A DNA stretch of 64,000 nucleotides from Nematostella vectensis. Its lineage: Eukaryota > Cnidaria > Anthozoa > Actiniaria > Edwardsiidae. The position numbers were made by a program, and so were the translations under genes. The notes under the pieces are model-generated. The model saw nothing but the letters and a program-made list of their open reading frames with translations, was not told the origin of the DNA and made no database searches. The DNA is taken from contig NC_064038.1 of assembly GCF_932526225.1 (NCBI RefSeq), positions 15,743,575-15,807,574 on the forward strand, read 5' to 3'. Of the stretch, positions 28,101 through 33,936 are shown piece by piece (within the stretch, counting starts at the first letter, position 1; each line of letters opens with the position of its first letter).

Positions 28101-31100
28101 TTTATCCCAAGTCTTCTTTTTGGTGGGAAGACTGGTTTAACCTCGTGCCATAAAAAAGTCTCCGAGCGATGACGTCACATTTTAAGCTATACAGTCGGCC
28201 CTGTTAGGACTTCAAAGAGATTTTGCGCGCCACTTGAAAAGTAATGGACTCACTTCATTTCATTACCCTTTAAAAGACGCTTCACATGCCATTTTTATTA
28301 AAAAATTATGAAACAAAGTTAGAGAATACAATAACTAAAGCGACACAGCAAATGCACGATAAAAAATAGTCTCTCATGTGCTTTATCTAGTAAGGAATTG
28401 CATTAGATTTCTTGGATATGAATTCGCGCGAATTTGTGAAGGATTTCACTTAACAATAAGAAACAAAGAAAAAACAATCCAGCCAGGCCAGCGATTCCAT
28501 TTGATGGACAATTTTCTTCCTACATTCCTCTAATTGACAGAAAGCGGGCAACTTTTATAGTCTTGTGATGCTGTACATACGGCATGTTCTTCCAGGAGCA
28601 TCAGCAAATTCTATAGCCGTATGAGCGTAGAGCCCACAAATGTAGTAAAACAAGTACTAGGATCTTTGATGGCACTGCTTTACTTGAGAAGAGTACTGAT
28701 TGAAGGGATGAAATGAAGTAAATTGTGAACAGAGAAGAGAAGTGAAGTGAAGTTAAGGGATGAGTGAAGTTAGAAAGACCGTACAGGCCCCTTTTATAAG
28801 GCTCGGCTCGGGGTGGTTCTCACGTTTTACACGGAATTATGTCCTGTTTACTAAGGATGTGTTTAGATTAGAATCTTTTAAGAGCTGGGAAGAAACGTTT
28901 TGGAGTACCGTGGGAATTCCTCTAAGCTGAGCCTTTCACAGATATTGATTAATATGATGAGCTGACGTAGGGGAGTTTCCTACAAAAACATCTTTACAGA
29001 CGTGACTACAATTCTAACTCTATATTTCCGCTAGGGACTACAAATAACTAAAACTAGCTTCGTAACAGTTATAACTTTACGGTGCCGTTCTGTAAGAAAG
29101 ACGATTGGGCCCTTTGCCAAGAAAAAATATATCCTTTAAATTTTGTTCACCGGAATATGGTCTGAATTTCGCTGTTTTCAGTATAATTGGGAGTGAAAAG
29201 ACAGACATCACCCCTTAATTAAACAACACCAAACCAGGAGAAGTGCTGTTTCGAGCCCATTTTTCAGGGCTGTAAATACTTGTATAGGGGGAGTCTGTAA
29301 TGTAATGTTTGGTATTTGTATAGCACACTTTAACGTGATCAAATGCGCTTCACATGTGACTGACTGAATTCGTAGATTCTGTTATGGGAGTTAATAAAAC
29401 CAAAACTGCAAAAGATAAAAGAAGACACACTTTAGAGGATAACGATTTTCAAAAACTATTTTCAAACGCAAGTCATGAAAGTGCAAGCAGAGGGTGCATC
29501 ATATCCATTGATTTATTATGTAGTGGGTCTGGGGTTATCCTTAGAAAAATTTTGAAATGCCAGACTTTTATATGGCTCGGAAATTGATCAGAATTCCTGT
29601 TGAAAAAAATACGGCCCTTCCTAAGGTTTGTATCAGAATTTGAGGCCCTTCCCCAAATCGACGGTCAAAAAGCGCAACCCTCCCTAAAAAACATAGCAGC
29701 CCCCCCCCCCCCCCCCCCGTTAAATTATACGCCTACCCTACCAACCTTCGAAGCAAAGTCCCAACATGGCCGCCGAGGCGCGTGTGACGTCACACGCTCG
29801 GGGCCTATTATTCGTGACACTAAGTCGAAAACACGAACTCGTTGAACTCACGAATCAACAAATACTTCATCATTAATCTCACTACGGGAAGGTAATGTTT
29901 TTTTTCTTTTCGAAAATAGAATTCGCAGCGTATTCATTCTTGATTGCCTTGTTCTTATTTTTTTCTCTGTGTTTCTCAAGGGCTTAACTTTCTGACCGAC
30001 TTTTCCGTCTGCTTCTGGGTGAAATTGTCTGCAGAACAGGGGAAGCAGCTGCAAAACGGGAAATCATATCCAATCATATCTTATGTGCAGCAATCCAGGC
30101 CGGAAGATGATCCCATATTTCAAGTCTATATGCATAAGGCAAAAACGCTTGTTTTCGGAAAGAATTTATATGGTAGAAAGTAAGTATTTTGCCTGAACTA
30201 TGGGGCCCGGGGAAGGGGAGGTGTACTTTGGTATAAGCATGATTTGGGGCCTTCGTGTTTGAGAGGGGGTGGGGGGGTGCAATTGTACTCTGAATTGAAC
30301 TGTTCTCCCCTACTATAAAGAATATAAACTGAACACCACCCGAATATTCGCCATAATACACTGAATTCTATATCAAAAAAACCTTACCCTGAATTCTATA
30401 TCAAATATACCTTACCCTGAATTCTATAGAGAAATTCATCATCGATAGGGGATTTCGATGGTAAATTTCACGCGAAAAACGATATCATCGCACGAGTCGC
30501 ACGTCCTATGGTCAAATTCTTTTAATGGTTGAAGAGATTTTTATGCGCAATGTTGGCGAAGAAGCCATTTTGTAGTTGTTATTTTACCAGGCGATGATAC
30601 GCGAGCAGTGTTATTACATGCGATCTATCAAGTTAGAAAGTTGAATCAATTTTGTTCTCAAGAAAAAGCGAGGAGGCATTTTTATTTTCGATGGTACAAT
30701 TAATGTTGGATATTTATCGGATTGAGCACAAACGCTCTAAGGAGAAATCGCCTGATCAAATCTGCGAGGATTCGTCGTTCTAACCTAGGATAAGAAAATG
30801 GACAGATCACACAACAGAAAAGAGTTTTCACTTCAAAACGCGACGCTCAAATTTAGAGGAAATCAAGACTTCCTCCGGAGGGAAAGTAAAAATGGGGGTT
30901 GACAGCAATACTCATTGGGGAGTTGTTGAAGCGAGTTCCAGAAACAGACCACTCACTGGACCAAAACCCGTTGTGCTGGTTGTGGTACAGGAGGATTTTC
31001 ACGCTTGTTGGGTAGCGACTTCGGTGCTTTTTTCTGGTGTTGTTGGCTGTCATGCACTCTTTGAATTCTTGTATTTCGTTTAAAATATGCGTAACGATTG

Positions 31101-32084
31101 CACATTAATGTTTTTTTTTTTCTTTTCTGCGGCAAGAGCAGTCTTCTCGGTGTTTTGACTTTCTTTACCGTTTGTGTCCTTCTCGCAAGAGTCAAAGGCT
31201 TAGAAAGTTTGAACGAAAGTTTTCCAACTTCTGGCAAATCGTGGTACACCTAAGCTTTCATTGAATTCCACTTTTCAACTATTGAATTTAACAAAAAAAT
31301 CTCACGGTTATGACCAATGAGAGTGCGTGTAAGAATTTGACTATAGGATTATATATCAAATATACCTTACCCTGAATTCTGAATCGAATATATCCTACCC
31401 TGAATTCTATACAGAAGCTTCAGGCTGCGCATTACGCTCTATTATTACAATTTTTGTGCATTTCTCAAATAAGCACATAATTTTAGCAGTTTTGTACATA
31501 ACATCATTAATGCAATGGAGAATAGTAATGCACAGCTTATTTGTACGTTCATGAAACGCTCACACTGCAAAATACAATTCTTATTCTTTTATAGCGCTTT
31601 TGGTGGTAGGCCTATTGCTTACGACAAGTGGTTCTCTTACTGCCACACTGTAAACTTTGGCACTATGCATGAAGCAGTTTACAAAAACAACGAAAGGGAC
31701 ATACATCAGCCGTTAAGACCATTATCTGAAGAACAAATCGCGGCAGGGCCCGGGATATTTTACATCAGCGCGAATGTGGGCCAACATCTCTTCCCCGGTA
31801 CCATTTCCGACATCAACATATGGGACCGCGCATTGTCTTACGAAGACAGAAAACAAATTCACTCTTCTTGTGGCGGTTTGGCCGGGAACGCAAAGGACTG
31901 GTACGAGATTGGCCAGGTTCTCACAGATCCCACAAAATTCAACAAAAGAGAGCCAGCGACATGCAAAGGACCAATTGCAAGTGGGACGCAGGGAGATTAC
32001 TCAGGGGCAAGATCAGGGCGTAGGAAGTCCTCGCGTGTGCAACGAGCCCCTGGACGCGCGTGGCAATGGCCCACAAACGGATAA
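3435..32084 (+). CDS. MACPF / FAMeT-like / Cys-rich / LamG-like multidomain protein (whole gene span, 16 exons)
   Basis: Sixteen exons with canonical splice sites and fully compatible phases give 3,351 nt, about 1,116 residues plus stop. Residues roughly 1-400 form a MACPF domain, with the family signature RWGTHYIKSARFGG in exon 5. Residues about 620-780 resemble farnesoic-acid-O-methyltransferase-like (FAMeT) domains, which are beta-sandwich modules of secreted animal proteins. Residues about 800-868 are cysteine-rich, and 890-1060 form a LamG/pentraxin-like fold. MACPF proteins of sea anemones and corals include venom and immune pore formers that insert in membranes as rings. The added modules would fit a carbohydrate- or surface-targeted pore former, which is inference. 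No signal peptide was found because the first exon is missing. It is tail-to-tail with the channel gene on the minus strand. Confidence 0.8.
4004..4137. mobile_element. Short MITE-like element with 15-bp perfect inverted repeats
   Basis: GATATCGGCGGATAA at 4004-4018 is repeated as its exact reverse complement at 4123-4137, flanking about 104 bp of non-coding DNA. This is typical of a small non-autonomous DNA transposon. The family is unknown and no clear target duplication was found. Confidence 0.45.
4871..5235. repeat. 47-bp minisatellite, about 8 copies
   Basis: A tandem array whose unit contains GTCGCCTAGTTATAGACCAT then TTCTATACCTATATAGAC and AAAAACTGA. The period of 47 bp was checked between successive AGTCGCCTAG positions (4921, 4968). 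Copies are nearly identical, so it is recently homogenised. It is non-coding. Confidence 0.9.
6085..6205 (+). mobile_element. Fragment of a Harbinger-type MITE
   Basis: The stretch 'tatcgtccaca', 'gatgaccgaaaac', 'gaacgattt', 'ccagagtggaacaat', 'aaaacgatacc' appears in the same order in the intact 389-bp MITE at 22776-23164. The fragment is cut off where the 48-bp minisatellite begins. Confidence 0.6.
6212..8826. repeat. 48-bp minisatellite, about 54 copies, with 432-bp higher-order period
   Basis: The unit starts GGAGGCTCTGTATTTCGTGA, continues with TGGTCAAAATTCGTGTATTG and ends TCTCCACT. Because 48 is divisible by three, several frames on both strands stay open for hundreds of codons, but the products are only 16-residue repeats. 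One copy near 6640 is a base short. Variants (CTAGATGG, CACTGTAGG, CCCCACTGG) repeat every 432 bp (nine units) between about 7520 and 8640, which indicates block-wise amplification. Confidence 0.95.
9074..9110. repeat. Perfect 17-bp hairpin with 3-nt loop
   Basis: GAATAGCGGTGGATAGT at 9074-9090 is followed by CCC and then its exact reverse complement at 9094-9110. It lies in intron 1 about 250 bp after the minisatellite. It could be the tip of a decayed MITE or an RNA hairpin. Confidence 0.8.
10425..10890. repeat. Three tandem copies of a ~165-bp unit
   Basis: Each unit begins CTCACGTAGTTTATTTGCAG, runs through TTTCCCGGTAAATTTGGTTG and ends near GTGTTACCAATGGCCAGTCC. Copies start at about 10429, 10600 and 10763. 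The third is shortened. No coding content. Confidence 0.85.
10960..11790 (+). repeat. Tandem copies of the GGAGCTCCGC-family repeat
   Basis: About four diverged units carry 'ggcaaccaaactcggtaggt', 'tgtcaag..ggtgc', 'cgtgat' and 'gacgtcatcgatgacgtcac'. The block ends in GGAGCTCCGCTTTTAGGCAGTGCC at 11756-11779. The many TGACGTCA-like palindromes are internal to the repeat and are not evidence of a real CRE promoter. Confidence 0.6.
11869..11981 (+). CDS. MACPF gene, exon 2
   Basis: The acceptor CTTTTTAAG ends at 11868 and the donor AT|GTAAGT is at 11982. Phase 0 in, phase 2 out. It contains GAAFIGVGFDLRGEYSPESR, an N-terminal MACPF strand of the type 'iGvGyD' seen in family members. Confidence 0.85.
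12053..12283 (+). CDS. MACPF gene, exon 3
   Basis: The acceptor TTCAAG is at 12052 and the donor is AG|GTTTGT. Phase 2 in and out. It encodes the central MACPF sheet, including a Gly-rich 'SGSLFGFYGG' turn and a Ser/Thr-rich hairpin. The last 43 nt plus the donor are copied three more times in the following intron. Confidence 0.85.
12241..12500 (+). repeat. 65-bp minisatellite seeded on the exon 3 5' splice site (4 copies)
   Basis: CGTCAAATAGCTAC recurs at 12241, 12306, 12371 and 12436, a period of 65 bp. Each copy holds 43 nt of exon 3, the donor (GATAG|GTTTGT) and 22 nt of intron. The intron therefore carries three extra copies of the donor. Because 65 is not a multiple of three, use of a later donor would shift frame. 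Confidence 0.9.
12707..12819 (+). CDS. MACPF gene, exon 4
   Basis: The acceptor TTGTTCAG ends at 12706 and the donor C|GTAAGTAA is at 12820. Phase 2 in, phase 1 out. It encodes a helix-rich segment (LSRAFLREFMSLPASYFD) typical of the stretch before the MACPF signature, where 'f...l..LP..y' is conserved. Confidence 0.85.
13163..13272 (+). CDS. MACPF gene, exon 5 (MACPF signature)
   Basis: The acceptor TTATACAG ends at 13162 and the donor CAG|GTAATA is at 13273. Phase 1 in, phase 0 out. It contains RWGTHYIKSARFGG, which matches the family pattern (Y/W)-G-(T/S)-H-(F/Y)-x6-G-G. This is the strongest single piece of evidence for the domain. Confidence 0.92.
13430..13775. repeat. Compound trinucleotide microsatellite (ATC/ACC)n
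   Basis: Interrupted ATC, ACC and GTC triplets fill this part of intron 5. Open frames here encode only Thr/Ile/His or Val/Asp/Gly runs, so they are not called genes. Confidence 0.9.
13820..14014 (+). CDS. MACPF gene, exon 6
   Basis: The acceptor ACACTAG ends at 13819 and the donor AAG|GTAACG is at 14015. 65 codons, phase 0 both ends. It encodes the second membrane-insertion side of the MACPF sheet, with a Gly/Ser stretch (WSAGATSSTNEG) and VVQGGS, similar to 'v.GG...' in the family. Confidence 0.85.
14700..14890. mobile_element. MITE with ~37-bp terminal inverted repeats
   Basis: GTTGTCAATGCAAATGGCGA at the left end matches the reverse complement of the right end (TCGCCATTTGCACTGACAAC) with few changes, and pairing continues into TTGGCAAATGG. 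About 190 bp, non-coding, inside intron 6. Confidence 0.6.
14993..15349 (+). CDS. MACPF gene, exon 7
   Basis: The acceptor ACCTGTCCAG ends at 14992 and the donor GAG|GTGAGA is at 15350. 119 codons, phase 0 both ends. The start (WLQSINDYPKAFKFHLSAIT) matches the conserved C-terminal MACPF pattern 'W..Si...P..f.f.l..I.dLl'. A Ser-rich low-complexity linker follows, then a basic helix (HIKRRRDGLKRAIEVYMEE) that ends the domain. Confidence 0.88.
15977..16200 (+). CDS. MACPF gene, exon 8
   Basis: The acceptor TTTTGTATCCAG ends at 15976 and the donor CG|GTAAGTGTG is at 16201. Phase 0 in, phase 2 out. It is an inter-domain segment of unknown fold that links the MACPF and FAMeT-like parts. The last 25 nt and donor seed a 13-copy array in the intron. 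Confidence 0.8.
16178..16775 (+). repeat. 46-bp minisatellite seeded on the exon 8 5' splice site (13 copies)
   Basis: The unit is ATGACACGAGTTTTGAAATT then ACG|GTAAGTGTGAGCAAGC and TATTAAC. Starts occur every 46 bp from 16178 to 16730. The first copy holds the real exon end. Twelve more strong donors (ACG|GTAAGT) follow in the intron. Period 46 is not a multiple of three. Confidence 0.95.
17324..18472 (+). pseudogene. Harbinger (HARBI1-like) transposase, broken
   Basis: Pieces in three frames align in order with DDE_Tnp_4 transposases. The N-terminal part has FFKLSDELRPYLERR and QLAVTLYYLADEGRIRKVAN. The first Asp is in GVIDGTHVYIKQP near 17920. The second is in PGSVHDSGMF near 18065. The Glu is in ECSFGRLKG near 18236. 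Frameshifts near 17575, 17775 and 18160 and in-frame stops show it is dead. The region between 18010 and 18160 is open in another frame. Confidence 0.85.
19292..20212 (-). pseudogene. Harbinger Myb/SANT-like accessory protein, broken
   Basis: Minus-strand frame from ATG at 20212. It contains KITWSDGEISLLLAVITAYK and GLDWETVKCRYEDIARNF, the MADF/Myb-like DNA-binding domain encoded next to Harbinger transposases. A frame change near 19740 separates it from a C-terminal part (frame 19723-19292) with a coiled basic region. The protein normally guides the transposase to the termini. Confidence 0.75.
20639..20900 (+). CDS. MACPF gene, exon 9
   Basis: The acceptor CATTTGCAAG ends at 20638 and the donor AAG|GTAACA is at 20901. 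Phase 2 in, phase 0 out. It has a paired motif (KIGGTAPTDKAKIGETA) and a GLVLRYDETDGSLIL strand. It is probably a beta-rich connector. No family was recognised. Confidence 0.82.
21204..21446 (+). CDS. MACPF gene, exon 10 (FAMeT-like, first half)
   Basis: The acceptor TTTATTTAG ends at 21203 and the donor AAG|GTACTA is at 21447. 81 codons, phase 0 both ends. It contains NCLHFTASTAGSVFVVFSAI and WYYVEISPYG, which fit the FAMeT pattern 'f.v.a...a.v.l......Y.v.i.g.g'. Despite the family name such domains are not known enzymes in cnidarians. Confidence 0.8.
21945..22196 (+). CDS. MACPF gene, exon 11 (FAMeT-like, second half)
   Basis: The acceptor TTTTTTTAAG ends at 21944 and the donor CAG|GTATGA is at 22197. 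84 codons, phase 0 both ends. It continues with YQSYFVCLRETDDSTIIEYG, equivalent to the 'F.i.w....i..G' part of FAMeT domains, and ends with LKVRFYAFGNDD, equivalent to 'i.yigf.s'. Confidence 0.82.
22776..23164. mobile_element. Harbinger-type MITE (389 bp) with TAA target duplications
   Basis: The left end GACCCTGTCCCCACGTATCC and right end GGATAC-like...GGAACAGGGTC form inverted repeats extending through GTTTTCGTTTGAAAAC. TAA flanks both sides (22773-22775, 23165-23167). The outer GACCCTGTT-type bases match the 3.3-kb Harbinger at 16998, so it was probably mobilised by that family. A fragment of the same MITE is at 6085. Confidence 0.85.
24768..24792. repeat. Perfect 11-bp hairpin
   Basis: CTATTTTAGCG, loop CTA, CGCTAAAATAG. 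Intronic, no neighbouring features. Confidence 0.7.
25904..26027 (+). CDS. MACPF gene, exon 12 (Cys-rich)
   Basis: The acceptor TTTTCGTTAG ends at 25903 and the donor G|GTGAGT is at 26028. Phase 0 in, phase 1 out. Four cysteines, three of them in ETYCLQDCHEACDPLV, look like the start of an extracellular disulfide module. Confidence 0.78.
26328..26465 (+). CDS. MACPF gene, exon 13 (furin-like Cys-rich repeat)
   Basis: The acceptor TTTTCTAG ends at 26327 and the donor G|GTAAGG is at 26466. Phase 1 both ends. CNRCLAVRHEGTGECLAQCP followed by a final Cys resembles the C-x2-C...C-x3-C-P pattern of furin-like/growth-factor-receptor cysteine-rich repeats. Confidence 0.82.
26637..27545. repeat. 38-bp minisatellite, about 24 copies
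   Basis: The unit is GGATCTTTGAACACCCTCAA then AGGGATAGCAGAATGTAT, period 38 bp (checked at 27001 and 27039). It fills most of intron 13. Unlike three other arrays here it does not include a splice site. Minus-strand frames through it are repeat artefacts. Confidence 0.92.
27746..27802 (+). CDS. MACPF gene, exon 14 (57-nt microexon)
   Basis: The acceptor ATTCCTCAG ends at 27745 and the donor G|GTAAAAG is at 27803. Phase 1 both ends, so it can be skipped without a frame change. It encodes an acidic linker (SYELSFPSKAEVEDSAIT) before the LamG-like fold. Confidence 0.7.
27915..28087. mobile_element. MITE with 26-bp terminal inverted repeats
   Basis: AAAGCTGATTTAGACAGCAC then GATTTA on the left, and TAAATCGTGCTGTCTGAATT then AGCCTTT on the right, are near-perfect inverted repeats around about 120 bp of non-coding DNA. 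It lies in intron 14. The rest of that intron (28090-29980) shows only a poly-C run near 29700. Confidence 0.65.
29981..30179 (+). CDS. MACPF gene, exon 15 (LamG/pentraxin-like, first half)
   Basis: The acceptor TTTCTCAAG ends at 29980 and the donor AA|GTAAGT is at 30180. Phase 1 in, phase 2 out. FLTDFSVCFWVKL is the classic 'ltsfTvcfWvk' strand of pentraxin and LamG-like jelly rolls. Confidence 0.85.
30355..31400. repeat. Short repeat TATATCAAATATACCTTACC(CTGAATTC) split by ~0.9 kb
   Basis: Copies of ATATACCTTACCCTGAATTC lie at about 30380-30420 and again at about 31355-31400, with unrelated AT-rich sequence between. The interval may be an insertion into a tandem repeat. No terminal inverted repeats were found and no exon is seen in it. 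Confidence 0.45.
31595..32084 (+). CDS. MACPF gene, terminal exon 16 (LamG/pentraxin-like, second half, basic tail)
   Basis: The acceptor TTTTATAG ends at 31594 and the stop TAA is at 32082-32084. Phase 2 in. WFSYCHTVNF matches the pentraxin 'W.hvC.t.....G' region, and GTISDINIWDRALSYEDRKQ is the conserved closing strand 'G.isdv.iwdraLs..ei'. A 70-residue tail follows, ending in a basic stretch (SGRRKSSRVQRAPGRAWQW) without known fold. Confidence 0.88.
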
Positions 32085-32117
32085 AAAAATCAATATACCA
32101 TAAGATGATATTATAAC

Positions 32118-32123
32118 AATAAA
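32118..32123 (+). terminator. Poly(A) signal AATAAA of the MACPF gene
   Basis: AATAAA 34 nt after the stop codon is a canonical polyadenylation hexamer in a position giving a very short 3'UTR. Confidence 0.6.
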
Positions 32124-32550
32124 TTGTTATTAGGATAAATTGGTTAAATCACTAATAAATCAATGGTATTAAAACTCATAATGTTATTTGGGTTTGTTGT
32201 ATAAATAAGCTAATCGGTGGGATTCTGGAAAACGAAAACGAAGATAAAACATGTTTGGGTCAGTGGGATAGGAGCAGTATGCTGGGGGGTAGTCTTTTCT
32301 GGAATACAATACATACAATATTGTGTTTCTTCTCTCGGGCCGATAAAAACATAGAAAATCTAGATATATTTATTAGATTTTTGAGCGAAGCAGTGTACTA
32401 TTCACACTGAACTCAGTGTGAATTAGGTAAGCTTCTCCTCTCGTAGCTAGGCGCTCCTATCGCTTTACTCCGATTTACCCCCGACTTGCTATAACAGGCT
32501 ATGAAAGTTAGCAATTTAAATAGACTTTAGATGACAGCTGAAGTTTAATT

Positions 32551-32673
32551 AGCATTGCTAGCGAATTCTTGCTCGACTGACCACAAGACAAAGGAAATGT
32601 CAGAAAGTCCATTTCCCATTTTGACATTTCCTTTGACCTGTAGTCAGTCAAGCGAAAATTCGCCAGCAATGCT
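32551..32673. repeat. Long imperfect foldback (52-bp arms, ~19-nt loop)
   Basis: AGCATTGCTAGCGAATTCTT... at 32551-32602 pairs with 32622-32673, 45 of 52 positions complementary, around a short loop. It lies between the two convergent genes. It could be a MITE reduced to its arms or the hairpin of a small-RNA precursor. No protein frame fits. Confidence 0.8.
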
Positions 32674-33039
32674 GGCAGGTGCTGGCGCAGTTTGCAGTAA
32701 ATACTGTAATACTAAGACACGTCATCAAAAAAAAAAGTAAAATCCACCCTCCAAAACACAATGTTGAAAAATCGTTTCTTTAAGGGTTAGAAAGCAGAAA
32801 AATCAGACGTTAAAGAAAATGAACATGATTTGGCGGTCTGGTATATTTTCCCCGAACCATTTTTTTTAGAAAAAATGATTCAGTTATTTTTTCGGTTCGA
32901 AAATTATGATGCACTCTGAGCTCGCGTGCAAATTTTTCATAGAGGAGCCCGTCCGGAGCCCTATAGTCATAGGAAAGTGGTATAGCTATACGATAAAGTC
33001 GTGGATTTTCCCGTGTCTATGCTTTCCCGTGTCTATTTA

Positions 33040-33175
33040 TTTATTTATTTTTTTTATATTCATTGACTTTTTCGAAAGCAAAACATCACTCAGCAAAATC
33101 GTGCTTTATTTATTTTTTTATATATTTATTAACTTTTTCGAAAGCAAAACATCATTCAGCAAAATCGTGCTCGGT
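33040..33175. repeat. Direct repeat, two ~70-bp copies
   Basis: CTTTTTCGAAAGCAAAACAT followed by CA(C/T)TCAGCAAAATCGTGCT occurs twice, each preceded by TTTATT-rich sequence. Intergenic. Otherwise 32124-33655 shows only the foldback and a GGGGCTCCGCTTTAGGCAGTGCC motif at about 33580. Confidence 0.6.
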
Positions 33176-33655
33176 GAAAGAAGAACCCAAAATTTTTCAT
33201 AAGCTTGTGTTGTTGTGATCTATTTTGAAATGTTTATAACTCGTGGATAAATGATAAAAATTAACAAGCCTTTTCATTTTTGTTCTTTACAGTATACTTC
33301 AATTATACAAATATTACAATTTATTAGTTTTGAAATCACGAGTATTGCTCAAACCTAACATTTTAGTATTTTGTAAATCAAAGCGATTTCGTAAACCTGG
33401 GTTGGTTTTATGCGAAAATAATATTCGGATAAACGTAAGAATAAAGATTGTATCTTTCTCTATTGTATGTACTATGGAAACTACAAACATTTTGTCCAAT
33501 GGCCTGAACAGTGTTTTGAATTTGGAGAATTTATATAAAGCACGATCATATCTAATCTGTAAAGCGCATTATTAAGTGTGGGGCTCCGCTTTAGGCAGTG
33601 CCTAAATGTATCTAGTATGTTATTCTCGCTGACTGGTGCTAATCTCTTTTCTTTG

Positions 33656-33936
33656 CTAGGCTTCACTCAAGGCGACAGGTCCAGACTTATCGTCTAGTTG
33701 ATATTTTAATTTGATCTGTTGCTCCGCGAGCGCGCGCGCCTGTTCGTTACTCCTCGCGTTTTCTTCCTTCTGTTCAGCCTTTAAGTATTCTTTCATTTGC
33801 TTCACGTAGCACTTCTTTTCAAGCTCGTGCTTCTCCCTGATGTCATTCAGAACACGCTCCATGCGATCATGAAATGAGCAGACAACCTTCTGCATCTCTT
33901 CTCGAAGAACTCGCCGATATGCAAACAATGAGGTTT
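33656..33936 (-). CDS. Channel gene, terminal exon (cytoplasmic helix)
   Basis: The acceptor TTTCTTTAG is upstream of 33936 and the stop TAG is at 33656-33658. Phase 1 in. It encodes a highly charged, probably coiled-coil tail ([19 protein letters not shown]). The exon follows TM3 directly, so the tail is cytoplasmic. No PDZ ligand is obvious at the end (VALSEA). Confidence 0.8.
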
